Of a DNA stretch of 64,000 nt, positions 44,207 through 55,528 are shown piece by piece (position 1 is the first letter of the stretch; the number at the start of each line of letters is the position of its first letter). The stretch comes from Prochlorococcus sp. AG-347-I19 (GTDB taxonomy: Bacteria > Cyanobacteriota > Cyanobacteriia > PCC-6307 > Cyanobiaceae): the NCBI GenBank assembly GCA_003279105.1, contig QCBO01000001.1:1-64000 (forward strand), in the 5' to 3' direction. The translations under genes and the position numbers were made by a program. The notes beneath the pieces were generated by a model. It worked only from the letters and a program-made list of their open reading frames with translations. It ran no database searches and was not told where the DNA came from.

Positions 44207-46165
44207 TTATAACTCGTTAAAATATTCATATATATCATTTACTGAATTTTTTCCAAGTCCTTTAACTTTTGATAAATCTTCTTTACTAGCTATTTTTATC
44301 GCGTCTATTGATTTAAAATGCTCAAGCAATTCTCTTATTCTTGATGGTCCTAATCCACTGATTTGGGACAATTGAGATCTATTCATTCTCTTAGATCTTT
44401 TGTCTCTATGAAAAGATAATGCAAATCTATGTGCTTCATCTCTTACCCTTCTTAATAGAAGAACTCCTTTTTGATTTTTATCAGTATCAAGAGACTTAGT
44501 AAAGCCTGGAATAAATATTTCTTCATTTTTTTTTGCTAATGAACATATAGTTACTTCTTCCTCAAGATTTAATTCTTTTAATGCTTTAATAGCTGCATTT
44601 AACTGTCCTTTTCCTCCATCAATCATTATTAAATCAGGCCAATCTGATAGAAGTTCATTGTCTAATTTACTATTCGTTTTATCATTTAATATTGAAAAAT
44701 CCCCTCCGCTTTTTTTAAATCTTGACCATTTTTTAAACCTTCTATGTATTACTTCATACATCGAAGCAAAATCATCACTATGTCCTACAAAAACGTTTGG
44801 ATCTTTAATTTTATATTTCCTATAATGCTGTTTAGAAGGAATTCCATCAATAAAAACGACTTGTGATGCTACAGGGTCACTTCCTTGAATATGGCTTATA
44901 TCATAACCTTCAATTCTTTTAGGTTGTTCGCTTAATTCAAGTATTTGGGCAAGATCCTCAATTGATGATTCATTATCTTTTATCCCATTTAATATTCTTT
45001 CTAATTCTAATTTCGCATTTTTTAAAACCATTTCTACAGTTTCATGTTTTTTATTTCTTTTTGGGATTAAGATTTTTACTTTCTTTTTTCTTAGCTCCGT
45101 TAACCAATCCTCTATGGTTGGTTGTTTTGGAAGGTTATATTGAATAAGAATTTCTGATGGTATTTCTACCGCTTCAACATTCATATAATGCTCTTCTAAT
45201 ATCTTTTGTAAAATAAGATTTTCATCTTCATTATTTAATTTTTGACTATAGCCAATTCTCCCAATGAGCTTACCAGATCGCATTTGGAAAATTTGTATAC
45301 TAGCTACATTTTTTTCTGAAACTATTCCAAAGATATCTCTATTAATTGAAGAATCTGGTATTGATATTTTTTGTGATTCTGTTAATAATTTTAAACCTGA
45401 AATTTGGTCCCTTATTTTTGCTGCATTCTCATAATCTAAATCATTTGAATATTGAAGCATTTTTTTTTGTAAAAATATTTCTAAGTCATCATTTCTTCCC
45501 TGAAATATCATAGATACTTGTTTCATTATTTTTTGATAATCGTCAGATGATATAACTTCTTGGCAAACTCCTGGACATCTTCCTATTGAATAATTCAAAC
45601 AAGTTCTATCTTTGTAGACTGGCCTTGGTCTTTGTCTAAGTGGAAATATTTTTTTTATCGTAAATAATGTTCTCCTTAATAATCCGACATCAACATAAGG
45701 TCCATAATATCTATCTAAATTATTTCTATTTCTTCTTCTTCTTGTAATAAATATTCGAGGATATTTTTCACTCCAAGTTATACAAAGATATGGATATTTC
45801 TTATCATCCTTTAAAAGAATATTAAAGTATGGTTTGTTTGTTTTAATTAAATTTGACTCTAAATTTAATGCTTCATATTCGCTATCTGTGACTATTATTT
45901 CTATTTCAGTTATTTGACGAACCATCAAACTTAATCGGGGAGTTAAATCTGAATAATTATTGAAATAACTACTTACTCTACTGCGTAGTTTTTTAGATTT
46001 ACCAATATAAAGTAAGTTATTATCAATATCTTTAAAAAGATAACAACCAGATGACTTTGGGATTTGGGATAATCTTGATTTTAATAACTCCTTATTATTA
46101 ATTAATTTATATTCAATTTTAAAATTATATTTGTTATATATTTTTTCGATGGAGGAATTACTCAT
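44207..46165 (-). CDS. uvrC: Excinuclease ABC subunit C
   Basis: A 652-residue UvrC. The GIY-YIG nuclease domain is at 35-120 (GCYLFKDIDNNLLYIGKSKK), and four cysteines near 190-210 (TCLNYSIGRCPGVC) bind the Fe-S or zinc site. A UVR helix is at about 245 (DLDYENAAKIRDQISGLK). The second nuclease domain has DISHIQGSDPVASQVVF and DGGKGQL. The C-terminal helix-hairpin-helix pair is ISGLGPSRIRELLEHF and VKGLGKNSVNDIYEYF. It works downstream of Mfd, whose gene is broken in this window. Confidence 0.96.
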   Translation of the reverse strand: MSNSSIEKIYNKYNFKIEYKLINNKELLKSRLSQIPKSSGCYLFKDIDNNLLYIGKSKKLRSRVSSYFNNYSDLTPRLSLMVRQITEIEIIVTDSEYEALNLESNLIKTNKPYFNILLKDDKKYPYLCITWSEKYPRIFITRRRRNRNNLDRYYGPYVDVGLLRRTLFTIKKIFPLRQRPRPVYKDRTCLNYSIGRCPGVCQEVISSDDYQKIMKQVSMIFQGRNDDLEIFLQKKMLQYSNDLDYENAAKIRDQISGLKLLTESQKISIPDSSINRDIFGIVSEKNVASIQIFQMRSGKLIGRIGYSQKLNNEDENLILQKILEEHYMNVEAVEIPSEILIQYNLPKQPTIEDWLTELRKKKVKILIPKRNKKHETVEMVLKNAKLELERILNGIKDNESSIEDLAQILELSEQPKRIEGYDISHIQGSDPVASQVVFIDGIPSKQHYRKYKIKDPNVFVGHSDDFASMYEVIHRRFKKWSRFKKSGGDFSILNDKTNSKLDNELLSDWPDLIMIDGGKGQLNAAIKALKELNLEEEVTICSLAKKNEEIFIPGFTKSLDTDKNQKGVLLLRRVRDEAHRFALSFHRDKRSKRMNRSQLSQISGLGPSRIRELLEHFKSIDAIKIASKEDLSKVKGLGKNSVNDIYEYFNEL

Positions 46166-46174
46166 TTATAGTGA

Positions 46175-46663
46175 TTAACCTCCATAATTCCAGCCAGTTG
46201 AAGTTAAATTTAGTGAGTCAACATCATTATTCAAATAAGCAGATTGAACCTCTCCTACAAAAACGGTATGGTCTCCATGCATAACACTTCCAACAACATT
46301 ACATTCAACTCCACCAACACTATCAACTAAGATAGGCAATCCAAGCTCACCTAAATTAAATTCAACAGATTCAAATCTACCTCCTAATGCTTTTTGAGGT
46401 TTAAAGAAAACAGCTGCTAGATCCTTTTGATCACTTTTGAGCACATTTAATGAGAACTTATTGGTGGACTTTATTATTTCATGACTAGAACCCTCTGCTC
46501 TAACAGCCATTACAACTAATGGTGGGGCGAAGGAACCTTGAGTCACCCAACTTGCAGTAAATCCATTCACTTCATTTTTATCTTCGTCTCTAACGCCACA
46601 AATAAATAACCCGTGAGGTATTTTTCTTAATAAGATTTTTTTTGCTTCTAGATTTAATGTCAT
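46175..46663 (-). CDS. Flavin reductase-like domain protein
   Basis: A 162-residue protein of the flavin reductase/FMN-binding split-barrel type, containing GFTASWVTQGSFAPPLVVMA followed by VRAEGSSHEIIKSTNKFSLN, and DHTVFVGEVQSA at the end. Stand-alone forms bind FMN and reduce flavins. The same domain forms the C terminus of cyanobacterial flavodiiron proteins, and this protein resembles that module more than the monooxygenase partners. It is close to uvrC (10 bp gap). Confidence 0.8.
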   Translation of the reverse strand: MTLNLEAKKILLRKIPHGLFICGVRDEDKNEVNGFTASWVTQGSFAPPLVVMAVRAEGSSHEIIKSTNKFSLNVLKSDQKDLAAVFFKPQKALGGRFESVEFNLGELGLPILVDSVGGVECNVVGSVMHGDHTVFVGEVQSAYLNNDVDSLNLTSTGWNYGG

Positions 46664-46722
46664 AATTGATTTATCTAATAATATTATTTTAACTAAATTT
46701 CTTATTCGATCATAATAAATTC

Positions 46723-47196
46723 ATGAAAATTCTTTATCCAGGTACATTTGATCCTTTAACAAACGGGCATCTTGATTTAATAGAAAGGGCTGAAAAAATA
46801 TTTGGCAATCTAGTAGTTGCTGTTTTAGAAAATACTTCTAAAACACCAACATTTAATCTTGAAAGAAGAATAATACAAATAAAAAATTCTCTTTCTCATT
46901 TACCTAATATTAAAGTAATTTCTTATTCTGGTCTAACTGTTGATTGTGCAAATGATCTCAAAGCTAATCTTATTCTTAGAGGCTTAAGAGCAATGAGTGA
47001 TTTTGAGTATGAACTTCAAATTGCTCATACAAATAAATCTCTTAATAATGATATTGAAACTATATTTTTATCGACAAATACAAATTATAGTTTTCTCAGT
47101 AGTTCTTTAGTAAAAGAAGTTGCAAAATTTGGTGGTGAAATTAATCACATGGTACCTCCCTCTGTTGAGAGGGATTTAAAAGAATATTTTAAATAA
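46723..47196 (+). CDS. coaD: Phosphopantetheine adenylyltransferase
   Basis: A 157-residue nucleotidyltransferase for the fourth step of coenzyme A synthesis, joining AMP to 4'-phosphopantetheine. The HxGH motif is in [19 protein letters not shown] at the N terminus, and the ISSS-type loop is [17 protein letters not shown] near 127. [15 protein letters not shown] is also typical. The length is standard. It is divergent from the flavin reductase gene and convergent with dacB. Confidence 0.96.
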   Translation: MKILYPGTFDPLTNGHLDLIERAEKIFGNLVVAVLENTSKTPTFNLERRIIQIKNSLSHLPNIKVISYSGLTVDCANDLKANLILRGLRAMSDFEYELQIAHTNKSLNNDIETIFLSTNTNYSFLSSSLVKEVAKFGGEINHMVPPSVERDLKEYFK

Positions 47197-47204
47197 TATT
47201 TTTA

Positions 47205-48428
47205 TTAACAAGATTTCAAGTAATAAAGATCACGTAATAATTTAAAAGCTTTTTCTTTATCAATTTTATTAGAATTTTGGATAATGCTTATAATTATTGG
47301 CTTTTCATTTTTGTATAAAAAGCCAGATAATGCAAAGACATTTGAAAGAGTCCCAGTTTTACCAAAAAACTTTCCAGACAATTCACTATTTACAAATCTT
47401 TTAGCTAATGTTCCTCTAATTCCCGTAATTGAAAGTGTAGATTGATAAGCTTTAAAATCATTAAAATATCTCATTTTATCTAAAAACAATACAATTAACC
47501 TTGTCGTAATTTTATTTTTTCGAGACAATCCACTAGCATCTGCAAAGTATGCATCAGTTGTTGGGAGGCCTTTATTTTCAAGCCATTTTTTCAATTTTAT
47601 GTAGTCATTATCGTTCCATGTATTTGAGGCATTTTTAAAGAGAGATTCAGCTGTAAAATTATGGCTTTCAGAATTTGTTAGAGTTAATAATGAAAGAATT
47701 GGAGTTGAATATATTTTATTTATCTCTTTAAAATTTTTTAAATAAAAAGTTTTTTCGAAATCAAAAAAATCTACATATATTTTTGAATTTGGAAATTTAT
47801 TTTTAAAATAATTTTTAATAAAATTTTTTAATGCATAAATATCATCATATTTATTGTGATTACTTTCTATTGCAAGAGATGTAATTGGAGATCCATATTC
47901 GTAAAGTTTATCAGTATTTGTCCAACCATTAGGCCAATATAATTTTGAATCAATTTCTACAATATTAAAATTAATAATTTTATTTTCCTTAACATTTGAA
48001 ATTAGTTCGATTATATTTTCATAATTAAGATCTGGATCACCTTGACCGTATAGATAATAATCGTTTTTATTTTTAAATAATGAAGTTTTTAAATTATTAT
48101 TTAATTTATATTTACTTAAAACATAAGCTGATGAGAATAATTTTTGATTAGATGCTGGTAACCTTGGAACATCCCCATTGTAGGAACTTATTATTTCCCC
48201 TTTATTATTAATAATTGATACACTAAAAGAATCATCAAGCGTTTGATTCAATAAAGCTTCATAAGTAGGACATATTTTGTTTTTAGTAATTATTCCCGGA
48301 AAATTAAAATAAATACTATTTAAAATAGTTATTTTCTGATTTGCTAGTAAATATCTTATTAAGAAAGGAGCTGTTACTAATACAAGAAAAATTAAGAAAA
48401 ATGAATAAATTTTTTTTATCACGTTCAA
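47205..48428 (-). CDS. dacB: D-alanyl-D-alanine carboxypeptidase / PBP4 family
   Basis: A 407-residue low-molecular-mass penicillin-binding protein of the S13 peptidase family. An N-terminal membrane helix exports it (FFLIFLVLVTAPFLIRYLL). Active-site motifs are PASNQK (SxxK) near residue 87, ESHNFTAE (SxN) near 245, and FFGKTGTLSN (KTG) near 359. It trims or cleaves peptidoglycan peptides in the periplasm. It is the last gene of the dapF-desulfurase-DUF1995-dacB cluster; dapF makes the meso-diaminopimelate found in the same peptidoglycan. Confidence 0.88.
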   Translation of the reverse strand: MNVIKKIYSFFLIFLVLVTAPFLIRYLLANQKITILNSIYFNFPGIITKNKICPTYEALLNQTLDDSFSVSIINNKGEIISSYNGDVPRLPASNQKLFSSAYVLSKYKLNNNLKTSLFKNKNDYYLYGQGDPDLNYENIIELISNVKENKIINFNIVEIDSKLYWPNGWTNTDKLYEYGSPITSLAIESNHNKYDDIYALKNFIKNYFKNKFPNSKIYVDFFDFEKTFYLKNFKEINKIYSTPILSLLTLTNSESHNFTAESLFKNASNTWNDNDYIKLKKWLENKGLPTTDAYFADASGLSRKNKITTRLIVLFLDKMRYFNDFKAYQSTLSITGIRGTLAKRFVNSELSGKFFGKTGTLSNVFALSGFLYKNEKPIIISIIQNSNKIDKEKAFKLLRDLYYLKSC

Positions 48429-48429
48429 T

Positions 48430-49056
48430 CTATAAATTTACAAAAATAGATTCATTGTCGGGTTTAATTTCAAATTCTTTTTTAAAAAAATATCTTTTAT
48501 TTTCTTCTTTGAAAAGCAACCAGTTATTTGGATAAATATGCATAAGAGCAGCTTTATTTAAAGGCTGAAGAAAATAAATATTTTTCCATGTTTTGACAAA
48601 GTTTTTACGTCGCTCTCTAATAACACTTCCTATACCAATATTGGCATCTTCAAATTTTGGATTTAATGAATAATGCGTACCTTGATAATTATCAGACATT
48701 GGTTCAAATGAATCGAAATCATATGGCTGAGGTAGTATCGATATCATTACACTATCAATATTATTTATATTATTTGATTCATTAAATGATTTAAAAGTTA
48801 AGATTTTATCTTTGATATCTGGATAGTCTCTTTGAGCCAAGGCCACAGCACCTTGATCAGCAAATGTTATGAATACATTATTATTTTTAGACAATATCTT
48901 GTAAATATTTATTCCAATTCTGTTAAATTTCAATCCTTCAAAATTAAATTCTATAGTAAATCTTTTATTTGAATCTAATAAACTTGGAATAATTGCATCC
49001 TCCATATTCTTAAGAGATTCATTTAAATCTTTGGGTAGTCTGTAATTAGTTTCCAT
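48430..49056 (-). CDS. DUF1995 family protein
   Basis: A 208-residue protein of the DUF1995 type. It starts YRLPKDLNESLKNMEDAIIP, then FTIEFNFEGLKFNRIGINIY, FITFADQGAVALAQRDYPD, and a Pro-rich turn (ILPQPYDFDSFEPM). Homologues occur in cyanobacteria and plastids, where some are called adenylate-kinase-like or LPA3-like; the function is uncertain. It starts 1 nt inside the end of the upstream cysteine desulfurase gene. Confidence 0.78.
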   Translation of the reverse strand: METNYRLPKDLNESLKNMEDAIIPSLLDSNKRFTIEFNFEGLKFNRIGINIYKILSKNNNVFITFADQGAVALAQRDYPDIKDKILTFKSFNESNNINNIDSVMISILPQPYDFDSFEPMSDNYQGTHYSLNPKFEDANIGIGSVIRERRKNFVKTWKNIYFLQPLNKAALMHIYPNNWLLFKEENKRYFFKKEFEIKPDNESIFVNL

Positions 49057-50228
49057 TAAAATTTGTCAATACATATTTGAATAAGTTGTAAAAATTTATC
49101 TATTTCTGACTTATTGTTTATTGAACCTAAAGTAACACGAATATTTGAATATAGTTCATCATCTTTTAAACCAATATTTTTAAGAGTTGAGCTAGGTTTC
49201 CCAGATGCGCTTGAACAAGCACTTCCACTACTTATGGCTATTTTATTTTCTGACATGAAATTAACAATCTTATAGGCCCTTATAGGCTCAAAATGTTTAT
49301 TTAATAGTAGAAACGAAATATGATTGGGAAGTCTATGGTTAATACTACCCGTAATCTTTATATTATTATTATCCTTAATTTTTGAAAAAAAATAATTTTT
49401 AAGTTTATTAATATCATTAGAAGGAAATTCAGTTATGTAATCATATAATTTTATTTTTCCTTTAATATTCCTTAATGATTCATACATTCCAGCGATTAAT
49501 GGCAAAGCTTGTGTGCCTTGTCTAATTGAAAATTCCTGAGTAATTGATATGTCATTATTTTTTAAAATTTGTCTAGACTTTTCTTTTGTTAAGAGAATAC
49601 CGATCCCTTTTGGGCCTCCAAATTTATGAGCAGATAAACTTAAAAAATCACATTTAAGATCTTTCCAACTGAATATTCCATTACTTAATATTTGAGTTCC
49701 ATCTAAATGAAACATTATATTTAATTCTTCACATTTGGAACCAATAAATTGAACAGGTTGTATTGTCCCAATTTCACTTTGTCCCCAAATAATTGATACA
49801 AGCTTAGTATCATTGTTTAAAATGTTTTCGATATTAGAAATATTTAGAATTCCATCATTATTTACTGTCCATTCGTAAATATCCCAATTTTGTTTTCTTA
49901 GTTTATTAGCACAAATAGTTGTTGCTTGATGTTCAACATTTGAAATAACAACCCTACCATTGTTAAAGTTCTCATAAATATTATTAAATACAATATTTGT
50001 TGATTCCGAAGAACCAGATGTAAAAATTATATCCTCTGGATCTGCTTCAAATATATAAGCAATTTTAGATCTAATTTTTTCAAGATATGTAGAGCATCTT
50101 ATCCCTAGCTCATATGTAGATGAAGGGTTATGCCAATAATTCCTGTAAGTTGAATTAATTATATTTAAAACATTCTCAGATAATGGAGTTGTAGATGCAT
50201 TATCTAAATAGATAAAATTATTTTCCAT
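49056..50228 (-). CDS. Cysteine desulfurase (NifS/IscS-like)
   Basis: A 390-residue PLP enzyme of class V aminotransferase fold. The cofactor lysine is in LSAHKFGGPKGIGI near residue 205, and the catalytic cysteine is in SSGSACSSASGKPSS near residue 340. The N terminus IYLDNASTTPLSENVL and HNPSSTYELG match NifS/IscS. It supplies sulfur for Fe-S clusters or tRNA thiolation. It overlaps dapF by 1 nt and DUF1995 by 1 nt. Whether it is the main desulfurase depends on other copies not seen here. Confidence 0.93.
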   Translation of the reverse strand: MENNFIYLDNASTTPLSENVLNIINSTYRNYWHNPSSTYELGIRCSTYLEKIRSKIAYIFEADPEDIIFTSGSSESTNIVFNNIYENFNNGRVVISNVEHQATTICANKLRKQNWDIYEWTVNNDGILNISNIENILNNDTKLVSIIWGQSEIGTIQPVQFIGSKCEELNIMFHLDGTQILSNGIFSWKDLKCDFLSLSAHKFGGPKGIGILLTKEKSRQILKNNDISITQEFSIRQGTQALPLIAGMYESLRNIKGKIKLYDYITEFPSNDINKLKNYFFSKIKDNNNIKITGSINHRLPNHISFLLLNKHFEPIRAYKIVNFMSENKIAISSGSACSSASGKPSSTLKNIGLKDDELYSNIRVTLGSINNKSEIDKFLQLIQICIDKF

Positions 50229-51088
50229 TAATTTACTAACATTGATCCTGAGAAAACCTTTCTAGCATTACCGGTCATCATGACTTCACAATCGTCTTTT
50301 GACCAATCAATTTTAAGATTACCTCCTGGTAAGGTCACTATGGTTTGTGAATTACAAAGTCCTAATTTATAAGCTGCTACATGGATAGCGCAGGCACCTG
50401 TTCCACAAGCTAAGGTTGGTCCTGCACCCCTTTCCCATACTTTTACTTTTATATTATCTCTATTTAAAATTTGACAAAAATGCACATTAGTTTTTTCAGG
50501 AAATAATTCATTTTTTTCAAATATAGGTCCAAGTCTGGAAAGAACAATTGACTCTATGTCTTTTACAAAGAATATTAAATGAGGATTTCCCATTCCAACG
50601 GCATAACCCATATTATTAAAATCTTTCTCAATAAATTCGTGTGAAGGAATTGAATTTATTTTTTTTTCAATTTTTGTAGGAATATCTTGACATTCTAAAA
50701 TTGGAACCCCCATTTTTACTGTAATTTCATCATTTATATATTTTGCAATTTTTAAACCTGCTTTAGTCTCAATTTTATATTCTATATTTTTATTTTTCAT
50801 TGAATTATTTACGTGGAGATACTCAACTAAACACCTAATTCCGTTTCCACACATTTGTGCTTCAGAACCATCAGAATTAAAAATTATCATTTTTGCATAA
50901 TTATCTTCATTAGGTTCTTCTATAAAAATCACACCATCTGCTCCAATACCAAATTGCCTGTTGCAAATTTTTTTTATATCAAATATTTTATTTGTCTTAT
51001 AATTTTTATATAATTCATTTCCTCTAGAATCTATTATTACGAAATCATTACCGTTACCTTGATATTTTTCAAAAGTTATATTTTTCAT
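50228..51088 (-). CDS. dapF: Diaminopimelate epimerase
   Basis: A 286-residue cofactor-independent racemase converting LL- to meso-diaminopimelate, the peptidoglycan and lysine precursor. Both catalytic cysteines are present in SDGSEAQMCGNGIRC (about residue 80) and ACGTGACAI (about residue 230). The start FEKYQGNGNDFVIIDSRG is typical. It leads the four-gene cluster ending with dacB, and it is divergent from leuS (about 107 bp apart). Confidence 0.96.
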   Translation of the reverse strand: MKNITFEKYQGNGNDFVIIDSRGNELYKNYKTNKIFDIKKICNRQFGIGADGVIFIEEPNEDNYAKMIIFNSDGSEAQMCGNGIRCLVEYLHVNNSMKNKNIEYKIETKAGLKIAKYINDEITVKMGVPILECQDIPTKIEKKINSIPSHEFIEKDFNNMGYAVGMGNPHLIFFVKDIESIVLSRLGPIFEKNELFPEKTNVHFCQILNRDNIKVKVWERGAGPTLACGTGACAIHVAAYKLGLCNSQTIVTLPGGNLKIDWSKDDCEVMMTGNARKVFSGSMLVN

Positions 51089-51195
51089 TTGTAGATAATA
51101 TATTTTAAATTTTAATTATAAATTATTCCTTTTAACAATCTATTTCTATTTTATACAATGGATATTAAAATAATAATTTAATAAATAAAAATTTC

Positions 51196-53766
51196 GTGAT
51201 TTCTCCCGATAAACAATATGAGGCTGATACCAATTTATATAATCCATCTGAAATAGAAAAAAAATGGCAGTCAATATGGATAGAAAATAATTTATACAAA
51301 ACCGATGAATTAACTGAAAATAGCGGTAAATTTTATGCATTATCAATGTTTCCCTACCCTTCAGGTAATCTTCATATGGGACATGTTAGGAATTATGTTA
51401 TTACAGACTTAATAGCTCGATTTCAAAGGTTTAAGGGCAAATCTGTTTTACATCCAATGGGTTGGGACGCTTTTGGGTTGCCTGCTGAGAATGCAGCGAT
51501 TGAAAGAGGTATTAGTCCAAGTGTTTGGACTAAAAAAAATATTTCTCATATGAAGTCACAATTAAAGCTTTTGGGACTATCAGTTGATTGGGATAGGGAA
51601 TTTGCAACATGTGATGAAAGTTATTATATTTGGACTCAATATCTATTTTTAGAGTTATATAAGGCAGGTCTTGTATATCAAAAGGAATCAGAAGTTAATT
51701 GGGATCCTATAGATAATACTGTTCTAGCGAATGAACAAGTTGACTCAGAGGGTAAATCTTGGAGATCTGGGGCAGTAGTTGAAAAAAAATTATTAAAGCA
51801 ATGGTTTTTAAGAATTACGAATTATGCAGATGAGTTATTGAACGATTTAGAAAAATTAGATAACTGGCCAGAAAGAGTAAAAATAATGCAAGATAATTGG
51901 ATTGGAAAGTCAATTGGTACAAATATTACTTTCAACATCAATACCAATCCAGAAAAGAAAATAACTGTATTTACAACAAGGCCAGATACTTTATTTGGAG
52001 TTACTTATTTAGCAATTTCTGTTAATCATTCATTAATTAAAAAAATTTCTGATCGAGAAACCATACAAGATATAGAAAATCTTAAACAATATTTGAAAAA
52101 TAATAAAAATAATGAACTTGAAAAAATTGGAATAAAAACTAGCTTACTAGCAATAAATCCAGTTAATTCTGAACCTATTCCTATCTGGGTGGCAAGTTAT
52201 GTCCTCGATGAATACGGTACAGGCGCTGTTATGGGAGTGCCTGCTCATGATCAAAGAGATTTTGAATTTGCTAAAAAAAATAATATTGATATTAGACAGG
52301 TAATAATAAAGGATCAAAGTGAACAAACTCAAGAGCTTGATGAAGCTTATGTTGGAAATGGATTTCTTTTTAATTCAAAACAATACAATGGAATACCAAA
52401 TACTATTGCAAAATTAAAAATTTTAGAGGAGGGAGTAAAAAATGGATGGGCCGAAAATAAGATTCAATATCGTTTAAGAGATTGGTTAATATCTAGACAA
52501 AGATATTGGGGATGTCCTATACCCATCGTTAATTGCAAAAAATGTGGAGCTGTTCCTTTAAACCAATCGGATTTGCCTGTTTCATTACCAAAAGACATAG
52601 AAATCTCAGCTAACAAGATTAATGCTTTAGGTGATAATAATAATTGGATTAATACAACATGTCCAAAATGTGGAATAGCGGCAAGAAAAGAAACTGATAC
52701 TATGGACACTTTCATGTGTTCATCTTGGTATTTTTTAAGGTACCCATCTTCAAAATGTTCAACTAAGCCATTTGTAAAGAATGAAATTAATAAGTGGTTG
52801 CCTGTAGATCAATATGTTGGAGGAGTAGAGCATGCAATATTGCATTTGTTATATGCAAGATTTTTCACTAAAGCATTGCGGGATAATGAACTATTTGATA
52901 TTGATGAACCTTTCAAAAAACTATTAACGCAAGGAATGGTTCAGGCCGCTGCATATAAAAACAATAAAACTGGTAAATATGTTTCTCCTTTCGATATTAC
53001 TGACTTATCAAATCCTAGAGATCCAATTGACAATTCTAAACTAGAAGTTCTTTTCGAGAAGATGTCTAAGTCTAAATACAATGGAATAGACCCTGAATCA
53101 GTAATTAAAAAATATGGAGCAGATACAGCAAGAATGTTTATATTATTTAAAGCACCACCAGAAAAAGATTTGGAATGGGGAGATACAGATGTTGAAGGAC
53201 AATTTAGATTTTTAAGCAGGATTTGGAAGCTTTATATAAATTGTGCAAAAGATATTAATAGTAAATCTATTTCTTTTCCAGATAAAGAAAAAAGTTTAAT
53301 AAAGTCAATGAATATCGCTATAAAAGAAATTTCAAATGACATATTAAATAACCAATTTAATACTGCGATTTCAGAACTAATGAAGTTTTATAATTCATTA
53401 TCAAATTCTATTAATGAAGTAAACAATAATATAAAAATTGATGCTTTAAAAACATTTTGTATTTTGCTGGCTCCATTTGCCCCTCATATTGCAGAAGAAG
53501 TATGGCATCTTATAGGATTTAAAAAATCTGTGCATTTAGAACAATGGCCTTCATTTAATGCCGAAGCACTAAAGGAAGATTCATATGAACTAGTTATACA
53601 AGTTAATGGAAAAGTTAGAGACAAAGTAAATATAAATAATGATATGAATGAAGATCAAATTAAAGAATTGACTCTTAAAAGACCTAACATATTAAAATGG
53701 ACACAAAATAAGGAAATAAGAAAAGTAATTATTGTTAAGGGAAAAATTATGAATATTGTTGTTTAA
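51196..53766 (+). CDS. leuS: Leucyl-tRNA synthetase
   Basis: An 856-residue class I synthetase. The HIGH motif is in [18 protein letters not shown] near residue 52 and the KMSKS loop in [12 protein letters not shown] near 620. The editing domain (about 225-415) carries [16 protein letters not shown] and [20 protein letters not shown] zinc-like insert has NCKKCGAVP and [11 protein letters not shown]. The start is GTG at 51196. It shares a TTAA with the convergent pgi stop. Confidence 0.96.
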   Translation: MISPDKQYEADTNLYNPSEIEKKWQSIWIENNLYKTDELTENSGKFYALSMFPYPSGNLHMGHVRNYVITDLIARFQRFKGKSVLHPMGWDAFGLPAENAAIERGISPSVWTKKNISHMKSQLKLLGLSVDWDREFATCDESYYIWTQYLFLELYKAGLVYQKESEVNWDPIDNTVLANEQVDSEGKSWRSGAVVEKKLLKQWFLRITNYADELLNDLEKLDNWPERVKIMQDNWIGKSIGTNITFNINTNPEKKITVFTTRPDTLFGVTYLAISVNHSLIKKISDRETIQDIENLKQYLKNNKNNELEKIGIKTSLLAINPVNSEPIPIWVASYVLDEYGTGAVMGVPAHDQRDFEFAKKNNIDIRQVIIKDQSEQTQELDEAYVGNGFLFNSKQYNGIPNTIAKLKILEEGVKNGWAENKIQYRLRDWLISRQRYWGCPIPIVNCKKCGAVPLNQSDLPVSLPKDIEISANKINALGDNNNWINTTCPKCGIAARKETDTMDTFMCSSWYFLRYPSSKCSTKPFVKNEINKWLPVDQYVGGVEHAILHLLYARFFTKALRDNELFDIDEPFKKLLTQGMVQAAAYKNNKTGKYVSPFDITDLSNPRDPIDNSKLEVLFEKMSKSKYNGIDPESVIKKYGADTARMFILFKAPPEKDLEWGDTDVEGQFRFLSRIWKLYINCAKDINSKSISFPDKEKSLIKSMNIAIKEISNDILNNQFNTAISELMKFYNSLSNSINEVNNNIKIDALKTFCILLAPFAPHIAEEVWHLIGFKKSVHLEQWPSFNAEALKEDSYELVIQVNGKVRDKVNINNDMNEDQIKELTLKRPNILKWTQNKEIRKVIIVKGKIMNIVV

Positions 53767-55346
53767 GAATTTATTTTTTGAATAACTAATGAATTTGGAT
53801 TTGACCAATCGCCCTTAACTAAATAATTATCATTACCGAAACACATTTCACGAAGTATGAAAAATATAGGTTCACTCACTGAATTATCAAATAATGATGT
53901 TATGTCATTTATAGAATATTCTCCACCTTCATCTAATAAATTACTTACTTTTTGTTGATACTCAATAATATTTGCGGCTGCTTTCTTTCCAGCTTCAACT
54001 CCAGGTTGATCATATGCATTTATATTTACCAATTCAGCGTAGAAGGATACAGCCCTCTCAAATAAAGCGATTAAGGCTCCTAGTGAAAAACAATTTAACT
54101 TTTCTAACGTAATAGTGATACTTTGTCTGTTTTCACTTGAGAGTGCTGATCTAGTTCCTTGCAAAAAACCAGAAAGATATTCTTTAGGATTATCTTTTTC
54201 ATCAAAAATATTTGTAGATGGAGAATCTAATAATTCAATAAAAATACAAAAGAAATTATCAATACCATCTCTCAGTTGCTGAACGTAAGCATGTTGATCT
54301 GTAGATCCTTTATTACCAAAAACGGAAATACCTTGATTAACTACTTCACCATTCCTATTAAATTTCTTTCCTAATGATTCCATTACTAATTGCTGGAGAT
54401 ATTTACTAAATACCTGTAACCTATCTCTATAAGGTAATACGACCATATCTCTCTTTCCAATACCATCCCCAGTTAGATGCCATGCGGATGATAATAGTGC
54501 TGCTGGATTATTTTTAAAATCACTTATACGTGTGGCTTCATCCATTAATGATGCACCTCTAATAAATTCAGATATATTTTCATTAATAAGAGCTAATGGA
54601 AGTAATCCCACAGAGCTTGTAATACTAGTTCTACCTCCAACCCAATCTTGCAAATTAAATATTTTTAACCAATTTTCAGAAGTGGCTTTTTTAAATAACT
54701 TACTATCTTTCATAGTTATAGCTATAGCATTAGAATTCCATTCAAAAGAATTGTTTTCGCAGTACCTTTTAATAATTTCCATAGCAATTCTAGGTTCAGG
54801 CGTACCACCCGATTTGCTTACTACTACAAATAATGTTGTTGATAATTTTTCATATAACTCTTCTAACTTTTCGCTAATTAAAAAAGGATCAACATTATCG
54901 ATATAAGAAAAATTTAACCCTTTAGAACACTTCTGCAGTGACTCTGTAATAAGTAACGGTCCTAACCCACTTCCACCAATTCCTATCCATAGAACATCAG
55001 TATATAGCTGGTCATTCTTATTCTTAATATCTCCATTTAAAATTTGTTTTCCAAATTCAGAGATTGCATTAATATCTGCTCTAATTTCCTCTCCTATTTT
55101 TGAAGATGGTGAAATTGATGGATTTCTAAGCCAATAATGTCCAACTTGTCTATTTTCATCAATATTTGAGATTGCACCATTTTCTAATTCTTTTATTGAT
55201 GAAAAAACATCTATAAATTTATTTTCTAAATTTTTTATCTCTTTACTTGAGAAATTAATTTTGCTTATGTCTAACCAAATATTTAATTTTTTATCAAACC
55301 AAAGATAATTACAAAATTTATCCCAAGATTTTAAATCTCCATTCAT
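53763..55346 (-). CDS. pgi: Glucose-6-phosphate isomerase
   Basis: A 527-residue sugar isomerase linking glucose-6-phosphate and fructose-6-phosphate in glycolysis, the pentose phosphate pathway and glycogen metabolism. Typical blocks are [12 protein letters not shown] (sugar-phosphate site), [48 protein letters not shown] (catalytic His), and the C-terminal [14 protein letters not shown] lysine motif. Length is as in other cyanobacterial forms. Confidence 0.95.
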   Translation of the reverse strand: MNGDLKSWDKFCNYLWFDKKLNIWLDISKINFSSKEIKNLENKFIDVFSSIKELENGAISNIDENRQVGHYWLRNPSISPSSKIGEEIRADINAISEFGKQILNGDIKNKNDQLYTDVLWIGIGGSGLGPLLITESLQKCSKGLNFSYIDNVDPFLISEKLEELYEKLSTTLFVVVSKSGGTPEPRIAMEIIKRYCENNSFEWNSNAIAITMKDSKLFKKATSENWLKIFNLQDWVGGRTSITSSVGLLPLALINENISEFIRGASLMDEATRISDFKNNPAALLSSAWHLTGDGIGKRDMVVLPYRDRLQVFSKYLQQLVMESLGKKFNRNGEVVNQGISVFGNKGSTDQHAYVQQLRDGIDNFFCIFIELLDSPSTNIFDEKDNPKEYLSGFLQGTRSALSSENRQSITITLEKLNCFSLGALIALFERAVSFYAELVNINAYDQPGVEAGKKAAANIIEYQQKVSNLLDEGGEYSINDITSLFDNSVSEPIFFILREMCFGNDNYLVKGDWSNPNSLVIQKINS

Positions 55347-55528
55347 TTTATATATTTGTTTCTTTTATTTATTATTAAATTATATCTAAACGAATAGTAC
55401 ATAGATTTGAATAATTTAAATTTGTTTAAATTATTATCTTCAAATAAATATGTTTTTGAATATAAACAATTAAAATTGAGGGTTTTTTTTATTTCATATG
55501 AATTTATTATTGGATAAAATAAAAAACT